Assembly: GCA_007922195.1 (NCBI GenBank)
Contig: ML682029.1
Span: 3,341,293 to 3,405,292, forward strand
Source: Podocnemis expansa
Lineage: Eukaryota; Chordata; Testudines; Podocnemididae
Direction: 5' to 3'
DNA: 64,000 nucleotides
This document shows positions 47,378 through 57,893 of the stretch, one piece after another; within the stretch, counting starts at the first letter, position 1, and every line of letters starts with the position of its first letter. Made by a program: the position numbers and the translations under genes. A model generated the notes under the pieces. It saw only the letters and a program-made list of their open reading frames with translations. It did not search any database and had not been told where the DNA came from.

Positions 47378-47545
47378 CTGTAAGAAATGGAGCTGATTCC
47401 ATAATAGCCTTCTCTGGTTTGGTCATATTCTGTACTTCACTGAGTAATTCTTGTTGGGCTTCTGCTGTCTTTGCTATGAGTTCTGGTGAAGGAAAATTCA
47501 CTTTGATAGTCCTGCCTGTTTCTCCTGGATAGGCTGCACCTCGGT
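47378..47545 (-). CDS. COL7A1: collagen VII-like gene, NC2 linker exon
   Basis: A 168-nt phase-1/phase-1 exon predicted between the Cys-terminated exon and the Kunitz exon. It encodes about 56 residues: a start RGAAYPGETG, then a polar, partly helical-looking middle (ELIAKTAEAQQELLSEVQ), an N-glycosylation sequon N-M-T and an end APFLT before the shared Asp codon of the Kunitz exon. The acceptor is TTAAATCTGCAG and the donor TACAG/GTAATT; phase matches both neighbours exactly, the main argument for it. In human collagen VII the corresponding stretch between triple helix and Kunitz domain is non-collagenous and poorly conserved, so lack of obvious homology is expected. No cysteine is present. 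An acceptor further upstream in the same open frame is possible and would lengthen the exon. Confidence 0.7.
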
Positions 47546-48448
47546 CTGCAGATTTAATCAGACAGTGACAATTTCTCTCAGAATGAAAAGTATGGGAACA
47601 GACTGGAGAGGTGACCTCAGCAACTCCATGATGACAGAAATCTGTGCACAACAGTGGGCCCCGTAGTGAATGGGAGAAGCCCATTGTACAGTCTTGTAAT
47701 TTACTGTGGCTAATAGCTCAGTTCAGTAGGAATCAAAAGGGATGCTCGTGTAACTTAAATAGAAAGGTGGCTCTCCAGTGTGCACCAAAACTGAACAGCT
47801 GTGGCAGGGACAAAGCTGGTTCAACAGTGCAGAGCAGCTTGTGAGTGCAAGAATATCGCTTCCAGCACTGAATGGCCGAAGAGTCCAGTACCACTTGTGC
47901 TTGTCACTGCTTGCTCACAAGGAATCTTTGCACAAGTGTGGGGTTGATCACACAAAATTGTGATTGAGTGGTGCTTGTATAGATACAAGGGGAGTTGTGA
48001 TCTCATCATGGAAACAAGAGCAGTCACTATACATTCCCCAGTTTAAACAGCAAAGGTCTCTATTATTACTCTCAGGCCAGCTGATGTTTTGTTTGGCAAA
48101 TATGGAACAAAGCTTCAAAAGTGAGATGGAGGGAGCCCCTGTTTCAAAATGCTCTGTAGCACAGTGGTCAGGGCACTTGCTAAGAAGTGGAAGCTCCTCT
48201 TCTACGCCCATCGTTATAAGGCAGAAATGAACCCAGATCTCCCACTGTTTGACAGTGCTTTTTAAAATTTTAAATAGTAGTAATTTAACTGGGTTTCTCT
48301 CTGTGATGTTAAGAATAAAGTAATGGGGAGATAGCTTTTGTTTAATAAATGATTGGTATGAACAAGAGTGCTTTTACTTAAAATTACTTTTTCATTAGCT
48401 ATTTAGCATAGACACTTATAGGCTATATAGCAATAGGCTCAGAGCACT
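47546..48448. other. intron sequence, nothing else recognised
   Basis: No second exon or repeat boundary seen. Confidence 0.5.
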
Positions 48449-48460
48449 TTAGATATTACA

Positions 48461-48637
48461 AACAAGGAGTCCTGTGGCACGTTTAAAGACTAACAAATCT
48501 ATTTATCACATGAGCTTGTGTGGCAAGGATCCCACTTTCATCAGAGGTATAAAATTTTTTTTGTTAGTCTTGAAAAGTGCAGCAGCACTCCTTGCTTGTT
48601 TTGCTGAACTAGACTAACACAGATCCCCCTCTGGAAC
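48461..48637. mobile_element. foldback retroposon family copy
   Basis: ACAAGGAGTCCTGTGGCACG and AAAGACTAACAAATCTATTT on the left, and a decayed complementary right arm (GTTAGTCTTGAAAAGTGCAG, CTAGACTAACACAG). It is flanked by TTAGATATTACA (48449-48460) and TTAAATATTACA (48638-48649), a 12-bp duplication with one mismatch. Confidence 0.82.
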
Positions 48638-48701
48638 TTAAATATTACACCTATTTAAAGACTGAGATGGTTTGAGTGATTAACAGCCATGCTTCTAAGG
48701 G

Positions 48702-49077
48702 CAGGGGGTCAGCAGCCTTTGCTTGCCCCCACGTCAGTCCCACCCCCGAGCACGCAGCAGGTGCCCGGGGCAGGACAAGAAAGAAGTCGGGGTGGGGCCA
48801 CAAAAGGGACCGGGATGGGGCCAGCATGGGACAGGAGCTGTGGCATGAAATATCTTTTTTTCCTTGCTGACCCTGCCCCCCAGGTGTGTGGGGGAGCAGG
48901 TCCAGCACCAGCGAGGAGCCTCAGCACGCGCTTGGCTTTTGTGGTCCCAGGCCCTGCTGGCGGCAAGGCCAGCGGGGCGGAGCAATCATGGTGCCACATG
49001 GCTGGGAGCCCTGCGTGCCCCTGGGAATAGGCACATGTGCCAGCTTTGGCACGCTTGCGAGGGGCTGCCGACCCCTG
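48702..49077. mobile_element. GC-rich hAT-like element, family CAGGGGTCNGCAACC
   Basis: Begins CAGGGGGTCAGCAGCCTTTG and ends GGGGCTGCCGACCCCTG. Shares GGGGCCACAAAAG and GGGAGCCCTGCGTGC with 13040-13405. The flanking duplication is not clear. Contained open frames are not genes. Confidence 0.65.
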
Positions 49078-50490
49078 CCCCAGGGCTTTCCTTCTGTCCA
49101 GCTGCTGTGGAGTTTAGCTACTAGCTTCTTGCTCGAAGAAAATCTGTTTTGGATTGATTTAAACCATATATTTTTTTAGTTTGTTTTTGTAGTTAATTTA
49201 ATTCAAGCATATAATTTATGGTGATTTTTTGTGGCTTATCATAGTAATATCTAATCAGTTACTAAGTTTCTTTAATTTTAGCAAATTGCTTATCAGTTTT
49301 ATTACTAAAGTATTTTTAATGTTTGAAGGTATAATAATAAAATGTAGCTGTTAGGGGTATTTCATCTCAAGGTTGTTTATTTGTACAATAGTTTCAAATT
49401 TTTGCAGTATATTAATTTTTGGTTTTAGTTTTTTAATTTTGATTCATAAAACTGCACACATGCAGCTATTTGATCTTGCTTTTTAGAGTTTTAAATGTTA
49501 TTTTTAACAATGTGGTAGTTGGGTTTTAGCTAACAGTGGCTGGACACACAAAATGGCTGATTGTAGCAACGTCAAATTAAATTATCCCGTAACTCCACAT
49601 TCCAGGTATGCGCTCCAACCACTAGGCTACAGGTAATAAGAGATATGGCTCCTGCTCCTCTTGACTCTAGGAAAGGGGCTGCTGGCTGTGGATGGCTGTG
49701 AGAGGTGAGGCCCCTCTCAACAACATGTCCCATAGGCTAGTTTAGGCAGGGCACAATGTAGCATGCTGGTTTTCATTGATCACGTTCGGAGGTCTCTCTC
49801 TTTCCCTGCATCGTTGTATAGGGAGGGTAGGCACCTATCTCACCCTTTATGCATTCCAGAGATTTTCTAGGTGTTTAAAAATTAGGTTGCAACTGCTAAA
49901 TCCCTTTGTGGCTCTAGGTCTTTTGTTTGACTGTAAAACCACATGCTTGTTTTTCATATTACATAAATTATAACAATTTTACTACCATTTACGGCCATTC
50001 TCCTGATACACCTGCACAAACTCCAAAGATAGGAAAGACAGAGGTCCGTGAATAAAGCAAAACCAAGACCAGGGAAGAAAAAAAGATTGTGGAGTCAGAG
50101 GCAAGGCTACGGGTGGGCAAAGATTTTTAATCAAGGCCTTTTTTCAATGGAAAATCAGATTTTCAATTCAATGAAAATGTTCACAGAACGTGTGGGTTGG
50201 CTTGAAATATGTCAGTATTTTTTGTTCAAAATGGAGTTTTTTGATGAGAAGTCAAAATTATCCACAGAGAGGAAAAAGAATTGCCACCAGTTCTAGTTAG
50301 CTTTAATCTGACATGCCATTAACAAGAAGGAAGGAATTAGTGCTTATGTTACATGGCTTCTTTGGTTCGGAGCATGGATTAGAGACAAAGCTCACTGTCT
50401 GGATCTGCAGGGTAGGGGAAACAAGTGAGAGTGATGCGGTATTATGGTCTTGCCACTTATGAACCCCCCCCACCCCATCCTGTTTAGTAT
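49078..50490. other. intron sequence, A/T-rich, nothing else recognised
   Basis: Long A/T-rich stretch at 49150-49520. TTTTCAATGGAAAATCAG-type words at 50120-50300 resemble 33500-33860. No exon. Confidence 0.5.
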
Positions 50491-50830
50491 GCCTATGTCT
50501 ATGCTGCCAAAGATATTTCAAAAAAGTTATTTCAAAATAATTATTTCAAAATTGCATTATTTTGAATTTATTATTTTGAAATAAGAGACTAGTGAAGACT
50601 CTCTATTTTGAAATAAGGTAGGAATTATTATTTCAAAACAGATAGTCTTCACTAGCCTCTACTTCAAAATAGGGGAAGGCAAGTATAGGGCCATTATTTG
50701 AAAAGAGCCAATTCCACGGCTTGGAAGGGCTTTTTTTGAATAACTATTTCTAAAGAATTGCTCTTTCAAAATAAAAGCAAGGTGAGTTATTTCAAAATAG
50801 CGCTTTGGTTTTTTTTTTTAAAATAAGCCA
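50491..50830. mobile_element. Harbinger-like MITE, TTATTTCAAAATAA subfamily (right end lost)
   Basis: The left end GCCTATGTCTATGCTGCC, then TTATTTCAAAATAATTATTT and ATTATTTTGAAATAAGAG words in both orientations. ACTAGTGAAGAC and its complement GTCTTCACTAG form an internal inverted pair. The right terminal repeat is not recognisable. Confidence 0.55.
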
Positions 50831-51776
50831 GTCTCCTACTTTACAGAGAGGTTGGGAATCAAACCCATTCTCCAACAGGGCAAACCCATCCAGCCTTGCT
50901 GTGTCTCAGAAGTTGTAAATGACACAGTGTTATTTAAACCAGGCAGCAGGAGATTTGTGTACAACTCATGGCCTCCTTGTTCACAGTTCGGTGCACCTTT
51001 CTGTAAGTCAAAAGGTATTTTGAGGTAAGTGTCCCACCTGTGACAAGAAACAAAGTCTCTTGGTACTATAGCCACTTCCTAACCCAGTAGACCTCAGTGA
51101 CTCCCATACCAGTGGTAAAGTGGGAAAAGGAAGCGACATTTCAAGGCTGCGGTATGTTTTATGGATTACAGCTCAAAGCCTCCATGATTCAGAAATCTGC
51201 TGTTGAAACAGGGTCATGCTGCTTCTACATTTATGCTCTCCAGAGAAAAGCATTTCCAGGGATAATGGGAATAGTGTCGCATCTTGAACTCCACACATCT
51301 GCATTCACATCACGGCAGAGCTGCTGCCGAAAAGGAAATGCCTTGACTGCACAGTTCCTAGGAAGATTGGCAAGGGATTGAAAAGGTTGTTTGGAGCCAT
51401 CCTCAGGGATGCAATCACACTGTGTCCCTTATTCATGGTAAAATACCAGTAGCCAGCTGAAAGAGAACCAAGAGGACAAGAAAGGAAGCATTTTGCTACG
51501 GAAACCATATGAAAAGAAATGGAAAAATTGAGGGATTAAAAGGAAAAATTACAGCTTGGGAAGGAGGTCAAGGCTGCAGCAGAGACCTCGTGCCCAGTGG
51601 ATGCTTGTATTCATCTAAAGGTCTGGACTGCTGATGTGTCTCTGTCTGCAGTTAATGGTGTGATATTCGTTCTGCCAAGCAGGGCTGTGCTGGCATTCAA
51701 ATTGCTCTAATTTAGACGCCAACAGAACCTCAGCGATGCCGCATCTCAGTAAATGGGCCTTCCTCAGCTTACTTAC
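50831..51776. other. intron sequence, nothing else recognised
   Basis: Open frames on both strands in this stretch have no domain signature. Confidence 0.45.
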
Positions 51777-51825
51777 CACATTTGCCACTCAGTTCACTCC
51801 TGACCACAGCCTTCACTTCTTCTTC
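51777..51825 (-). CDS. COL7A1: collagen VII-like gene, start of C-terminal NC2 domain
   Basis: A 49-nt exon, phase 0 in and phase 1 out, encoding EEEVKAVVRSELSGKC plus one base. The acceptor reads TTGCAAATAG and the donor is a consensus GTAAGT. The acidic start, amphipathic middle and terminal Cys match the layout just after the triple helix in human collagen VII, where a cysteine in the NC2 domain takes part in disulphide-bonded antiparallel dimers. It follows directly on the Gly-X-Y exon at 55075-55128, whose last triplet is GLS. The short length makes the call depend on phase and position rather than on similarity alone. Confidence 0.75.
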
Positions 51826-53109
51826 CTATTTGCAACAAGCAAAACATGGGTTTAGAATCAGTGTCTATGAGAACATCTGGACCTCCTCTTACATTCGTTG
51901 CCCCCAGCTCCCTGGGTTTACACCCCATCTGACTCTGCCCATTAACCAGTGGATGAAAATTACACCCACTTTCTGCTAGTTGCGGGAGTGGTGTAAAAGG
52001 ACTCTGCTATCCTGAGAATCAGATTTAGGATATGCAGCTTGTGGGTAACTCATTTCAAGCAATTTTGAAATATCTGTGATTAGGGTAGTTTTATAGTGAA
52101 ACTAAGTGTGGGTAACATTTTCCCTTCTCTCTTCAGCGGCAAGTGTTGCACTGCATAGATGAGAACCTACACAGACCTAAAGCCATGGCTGCCTCTTTCT
52201 TCCCCTAACACTATTTTATTATTAGAGGGTTTGGTTTCTCAGGGTGTGTCTCCACTGAAGTCAAGAGTGAGGCTGCAGCAAGTGTAGACATACCCTAGCG
52301 AGGCTGTGTTGCCACAGCTTCACAGCTATTGTTTTAGCTAGATCAAAGCTAACTTAGCTATGTTTATGCATTCTGCAATTGCACCTCCTCCACGCACAAT
52401 CCTCTGCGGTTCTCCCTCCTCCTCCGGACCTACTGTCCTCTCGCTAGCTCAAGAACCACCAACCACAGGCTCTTCTGCAAAGCTGCTCCAGCCACCCCTC
52501 CCACGGGAGGCCTTTCACGCCTGCGTGAATTTCACTGTGAAAGAGCAGACTGATGTCCCCACCTGCAGTTCCCTCTCAAAGGGGCACACCGTGGACAAGC
52601 CAAAGAAGAGCAGTTACCTGTCTGCACCCAGAATTATAGAGATGTCCATTGGCTGAGTGATCGAACAGGCACATTATTCTTAAAGGTGTATTACCTCCCT
52701 CCCAAAGGCTGGCCTACTAACGCAATCTCTCCAAGACGCTGTTTGCTTTGCATTTCGCTCCTACTTTAGTTTTGTCTCCCTTCCCCCCAGACTAGTAGGG
52801 CTCGCAATGGTGAGAATTCAGTAGAGTCAACCTGGAGAAGCAGCCACGGCTCAGTTGCTCATTTCAAATTTCAGACTTTTCTGATCCAGAACCCAGGCTG
52901 CAAATCTTAAAAGAACAGGTTCTTTGGCAAAATTTCCAATGCTTCCCAGTTCCTGGTAGGTCACAGATACTGCAAAAGCATCTTCTGTATTGGTGGGGCA
53001 GCATATCTGCCCCATGCTGAAGCCAGGGACAGCCATGGCAACAGAGATTTTATATTTACAGGCTTTTCTGTAAACTGTATGTTCATGCCTAACAGAAATT
53101 AACATATTA
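51826..53109. other. intron sequence with one minimal MITE
   Basis: Apart from the 54-bp element at 52242-52295, nothing with firm boundaries was seen. The 98-codon plus-strand frame at 52360-52656 has no recognisable domain. Confidence 0.45.
52242..52295. mobile_element. minimal MITE, 54 bp
   Basis: GGGTGTGTCTCCACT on the left and AGTGTAGACATACCC on the right are inverted repeats with only about 24 bp between them. The flanks do not show a clear duplication. Confidence 0.5.
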
Positions 53110-53290
53110 AACCTAACTGCAGCCCTCTTATTTCCCTCATTTAGCAGATGTGGGGATAGAGGTCCAGAGACACTAAAGGACTGTCCTTGAAACCACAGAG
53201 GTAATCGGTGACAAAGACAGAGACAAAACCCCATTCTCTGAATCCCACTCCTGTGCCTTAACCACGAGATCCTCCTTTGCCCAAGTCAAC
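53110..53290 (-). mobile_element. MIR-like SINE
   Basis: CAGATGTGGGGATAGAGGTC, CAGAGACACTAAAGGACTGT and GAATCCCACTCCTGTGCCTT track the antisense MIR core and tail. It explains the minus-strand open frame that runs through here. Confidence 0.65.
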
Positions 53291-53377
53291 GTACAAAATA
53301 AACCAAACCTTTGGGAGCCTCACTCCCAGGGACAATCCCCAGCTTTGGCAAAGTGTCCTCACCAGTTTCTACATTCA

Positions 53378-53760
53378 TAAATTCTAAGGTCCAAAGGGAC
53401 CAATACGATCATCTAGTCTGACCTCATGCACAGTGAAGGCCACAAAAACCTCCTGCCCACTCCTGTAATAGACACCTAACCTACGATTGAGTCATTGAAA
53501 TCCTTAAGTCATGGTTTAAGACTCTGAGATACAGAGAAACAACCAATAAGCGATCACATTACAGGGGAAGGTGAAAATCCCCTGGACCCCTGTCAATCTG
53601 TCTTGAGCATGTGGGCAAGACTCGCCAGCGAGACACCCAAAAAAATTCTCTGCACCAACTCAGAACGAATCCCATCTAACCTCCCACCACAGGCTACTGG
53701 CGTATTTACCTCACTAGTCAAAGCTCAGTCAATTGCCAAATGAGGCTGTCCCATCATATT
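53378..53760 (-). mobile_element. old CR1-like 3' UTR
   Basis: ATTCATAAATTCTAAGGTCC, AAAGGGACCAATACGATCAT, CTAGTCTGACCTC, then GACTCGCCAGCGAGACACCC and CACAGGCTACTGGCG share ordered landmarks with 23967-24610. Confidence 0.75.
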
Positions 53761-55074
53761 CTTCTTCCGCTTCACCTTCATTCCTCATTGTAAGTGAGGC
53801 ATGACCCATTGCTCCATGTGCGTTGTCTCCCCACTGCCCTTAGTGATCCCCTGATGCAGGAAGGGACACCTCCTGTCACCTGAACATTGGGTATATCCTC
53901 ACCCGGATGAAAAGCCCTGGGGATCTAGGGCTGCCCACTTTTGTGCCCCCTCCACTGTGGTGGCACCTCACCTGGGGGCAGGGTCCACAGACCAGCCACG
54001 GGTGGCCAGCACTCGGTGCTGTATGGCCCAGCCAGTGCGCGGTGAGGGGCAAGACCCACAGACAGCCTATGGGCTGGCTGGCACTGGGGGGACCAGTGCC
54101 CACAGCCAGGCCCGCTGTGGGGGTGGGCTGGCATTTGGCCCTAGGACCTGGCACAGAGCAGCATGGCCAGAGGCCATGGTACAGCAGTGCCCTGCCTCCA
54201 AGCTGGGGCCAGATCTTAGCAGGGAAGTGGGTCCCCCTTTAGTGCGGGGTTCAGGGCTGCAGCCCCTAAAACCTCTTCAGTAATCCAGCCCTGCCTGCAT
54301 CTTCACCCAGAGCTAACAGTGTCATTGCATCTGGGTTGGTTTTTTTTGCCATCTCTTTCTCCCTGGGTGGCTCTGTCCACCTCCCTCCATCACCTTCATT
54401 TCGTCACCTACTATTCTCACGTTCTTCCCTCCAGCCATTTCTCCACAGACTTACGCTCTCCTGAATGGTGTCATGCCAGCTCTCCTATGCTCTGTCTGCC
54501 TATCTTAGGGTTTTTACACAGCCACCCATCCCTACAGTGTCTGGATGCTCCCATGTAAAACTGTTCAGCAATAGCAAAGTCCTTACTGATCTTCATGGCG
54601 TCTTGGGCCTCTTCTCACTTTTGTGAAATAAACCACCTGCTTGAAACAGGGCTGTGCTGTTGGCTAGTGGGGTGGTGGGTTCATTTGCTTTTATGGCACA
54701 CTCCTCTTTCCTAATCGCTGTCGTACAACCCGCCTGGACTCACCCAGGCAGCTCCTACTGCTGTCAATGTGCCAGACAAAAAACTGAGGCTGCACACGGA
54801 GCAGGGGAGAGAAGTTTGCCCAAGTCCTGCACCCTTTTCTAGCCAAGTTGCATTGTGATTTGTTGTTGCACAGTTTGCTATGTTCTCTCTGACTCAGCGT
54901 GTGTCTAGCTGACATCTTAGCAACTGCTAATGGCCCCCTTTTCTGCACACTCATCTCCTGGATGAATTTGCTGTGAATCTCTTTGTCCTCCCCCATACCT
55001 TTTAGGCACCATTTGCCCTATTTTCTGTATTCTGGCTTGTGTAATAGGCTGTGATTTTGGGGTAAAGTACTTAC
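53761..55074. other. intron sequence, GC-rich patch at about 53.9-54.25 kb
   Basis: The GC-rich patch opens long frames on both strands that carry no domain. No exon with matching phase was found. Confidence 0.5.
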
Positions 55075-55128
55075 AGAAAGTCCAGGATCTCCTTTCTCTC
55101 CTTTCAGACCAGCTGGCCCATTTCTCCC
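55075..55128 (-). CDS. COL7A1: collagen VII-like gene, 54-nt Gly-X-Y exon
   Basis: Exactly 54 nt, the classic fibrillar-type collagen exon unit, encoding six perfect triplets: GRN GPA GLK GEK GDP GLS. The acceptor is TTTTTAACAG and the donor TCT/GTAAGT. Both ends are phase 0, as usual for collagen helix exons. It forms the C-terminal end of the triple helix, directly before the Cys-containing exon at 51777-51825. The GLKGEKGDP motif is rich in Lys and Glu pairs that stabilise collagen trimers. Confidence 0.88.
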
Positions 55129-55483
55129 CTGTTAAAAACACTTAGGTAATTACAAAGGTTCATCTAATTAGGCAGCAAATGTCTCCAACAGTAAATGCAT
55201 CCTGAACAGAAAAGGATGCTAAAGAAAGGGTGGAGGCGAGAGGACCCAAAAGGTTCAAATACAGTGTCTTCCCGTAATTTTAAGCGAGAACTCAGTAATC
55301 TGAAATTGCCAGATTCATCCTAATGCTGGAAAGTAGAGGCTACATCAGAGGGTTGATTACGTCTCTCTGTTTCTGTGAGCTGATCTGTGCTTGCCCCATC
55401 CTCCAAAGGGACTAGAAAAGCCCAGGGGCTTCTTGAACTCATGTCAGCTGTATATGGCCCCTAAAGGACGATAGTCCAAATAA

Positions 55484-55688
55484 CTAAAGGGGTAGCTGTG
55501 TTAGCCTAGTCCAGCAAAACAAACAAGGAGTCTGGTGACACTTTTAAATTTATTTACTGCATGAGCTTTCATGGGGGAGAATCCATCTTCAAACATCTGA
55601 TGAAGTGGGATTCTCTCCCACAAAAGCTCATGCGATAAATAAATTTGCTAGTCTTTAAAAATGCCACCAGATTCCTTGTTTGTTTTGC
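55484..55688. mobile_element. foldback retroposon family copy
   Basis: GGGGTAGCTGTGTTAGCCTA, CAAACAAGGAGTCTGGTGAC and CTGCATGAGCTTTCATGGG on the left; complement CACAAAAGCTCATGCGATAA and CCACCAGATTCCTTG on the right. A perfect 12-bp duplication TAGTCCAAATAA lies at 55472-55483 and 55689-55700. Confidence 0.88.
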
Positions 55689-56078
55689 TAGTCCAAATAA
55701 GAATCAGCATAGGATGATGGAGCTCTGCCTTGCACCGGTGGACCCCTCACTGCCCCCACAACACACCTTGTCTTGCTCCTTAAGTGCCCCCCCCCTTATT
55801 CCTGATCTCCCTATGCCAGGTGAGATCTCATCTGTCTCCATTGCACTATCTGAGCGGAGCAAAAGATCTGGTTTGGGGAGAGAATCTGGCTCAGAATGGA
55901 GCCACTTTACATTCTTGTGATTCAAATGCCAGATAGTCGAATGCACCAAAAAGGCTTCTGATGGCATCGTAGTTACAGCCCGGGGAACAGAGTCCCATAA
56001 CCCTTGAGAGAAGCAAGAAGCAGAACGGAGGATTTATTCACTTAGGACAGACACCGATCCTTCAAAAGTTGCTCTGAG

Positions 56079-56368
56079 TAGGGTTACCAGATGTCAGGCA
56101 AAAGGAGGACATGTCCTCCTTTTTACCTTCATGTCCTCCATCTGGCAGGCATTTTAAAAATACATGATTTTGTCTGGCTTTTTACTTACAGGGGTTAAAA
56201 TATGCTGGAAGGCCCCAGAACACCCTATTTTTAGGGGGAAATGTTCCAGGGCCCCCTAATAACAGAAGAATATTATATTAATATTACATTTCCTCCATGT
56301 GTCTTCCAATGTCCTCCTTTTCGTAGGTCCCTGTCCTCCTTTCCACGTTTTGGTATCTGGTAATCCTA
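56079..56368. mobile_element. hAT-like element, TAGGGTTACCAGA ends
   Basis: The ends TAGGGTTACCAGA and TCTGGTAATCCTA are inverted. A perfect 8-bp duplication GCTCTGAG lies at 56071-56078 and 56369-56376. The word ATGTCCTCC or a close variant recurs several times, and positions 56101-56124 are a perfect 24-bp palindrome centred on ACATGT. Confidence 0.92.
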
Positions 56369-56376
56369 GCTCTGAG

Positions 56377-57232
56377 TCATTTCAAACCAAATATGTTGAT
56401 CAAAATGGCTACACTGGAGAGCCCATGCAGCTCATATTGCCCAAACAAGAGCCACAATGGGCATTTCCCGAATCTGTGACCACCTAATGGGGTTGAAAGC
56501 TCTGGAACAAACTGCATCAGCCTCAAAGAAGGGAGGGAGCCCAAATTAGGAGCTAGAACTGCGATGGCCAGACACTGCTGCATCCAAACAGTGCATCGGG
56601 TATGTCAACACCCGCTGCAAACAAAAACCTCAGCCAGAAGTTTGACTAGGGAGGGAGCAAAGACCTAACGCTGGCTCAGAAGAAGTTATAGCATGACTTC
56701 AGAATCCATCAGCCTTTTGCCAATCAGCCCTTTGTGCTTTTCCAGCATATCCCAATTCCCGGTCAGGCTAATAGGCATGAATGATTTTTGCTGCTTGTAT
56801 CCTCTCTTGTTTGGCCTCCTGTCTGGTTAACTTAGTTACTTGCATATGGGCAATTTTAGTCATTTGACTTGCTTGCAGAGCAACACAAAAAGCCTTCGGT
56901 TTTTGTATCTGCTGCTTTTTCAAGGTAGCCTAGCCCGGGCATAATTTCCCTCCAGCTAGCAATGTAGACAGGGAGAGGAAAATGTTCAGAAATGGGAGCC
57001 TAAAGTTGGGTGGATTCCATAATCAGTCAACACAGAAATAAGCAGCCTGATTTTCCAGAGCAGGAGAAATCAACAGCTTGCAGGGTGAGCTCAGTCAATT
57101 GAGAGCCCGATCTATTAAAGCCATCCTGGCAACTGGGGTAGCGTTGAGTCTAAGAGAGCTGTCTCCCTTCACCTCAGTGCAATGGACGTGCTGGGAGCAG
57201 GGAAGTCAAATGCAGGTACGCAAATTATTTTA
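56377..57232. other. intron sequence, nothing else recognised
   Basis: No exon or bounded element identified. Confidence 0.45.
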
Positions 57233-57413
57233 AAACAAACAAGGAGTCCTATGGCACATAAAGACTAACAAATTTATTTATTGCATGAGCTATCATGGGA
57301 GAAAATCCCACTCTTCTCCAATGAAAGCTCATGCAATAAATAAACTTGTCAGTCTTTAAGTGCCACAGGACTCTTTGTTTGTTTTATTGAACTAGACTAA
57401 CATGGCTGCCCCC
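57233..57413. mobile_element. foldback retroposon family copy
   Basis: CAAACAAGGAGTCCTATGGC, ATTTATTGCATGAGCTATCA on the left and AAAGCTCATGCAATAAATAA, AGTGCCACAGGACTCTTTG, ACTAGACTAACATGGCTGCC on the right. The arms are separated by a very short loop. No target duplication was recognised. Confidence 0.78.
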
Positions 57414-57583
57414 TTTGAAGTTACTTGAATATCTCTGTTCAACTGCTGCTGAAAATGGAAGGCAGTATAGCTTGGCCCACAGTCAAGGAGAGTTGGCCCC
57501 AACTATGATATTTCCCAACGAAGTGGTAGAAGAATGGTTGGCGGTGAGGGTTGATGCATCACAAATGGCTAGAACAGACAGAG

Positions 57584-57860
57584 CCTTGGTCTACACTTAC
57601 CCAGAAATTTGGCAGCAGTTGGTGGGAGTAACACAAGCTATGTGGAGTGCCTTGTGTAACTCCCACCAACCTTTTCACTCTTCTACATGGCATCTTCAGT
57701 GCACTGCACCAACAGTGCACCATCAACGCAGAGAGAGCTCTGCCACGTGAGGGGGCAATTCTACCATGGCGACTTTCTGATCACCTGAGCAGGTCTCTGC
57801 TGATTTCAAAAGATCAATCGGACGAGGCAAATTTGCCCCCATCAGTGAAGATGCCCCCAG
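57584..57860. mobile_element. MITE related to 2442-2687 (opposite orientation)
   Basis: TTGGTCTACACTTACCCAG, then GGTGGGAGTAACACAAGCTA and CTTGTGTAACTCCCACCAAC, and GGCAAATTTGCCCCCATCAG near the right, the reverse of the order at 2442-2687. Boundaries approximate. Confidence 0.6.
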
Positions 57861-57893
57861 AGACTCTAGTGCGGGATGTGCAGCAGAGCCTAA

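Noticed and set aside
52851..53234. Minus-strand frame with a VWA-like end (AFAVSVTYQELGSIGNFAKEP)
   Set aside because: The upstream half of the frame is a MIR-like SINE, no metal-binding DxSxS motif precedes it, and there is no suitable acceptor. It also lies on the wrong side of the Cys exon for a COL28A1-type VWA2.
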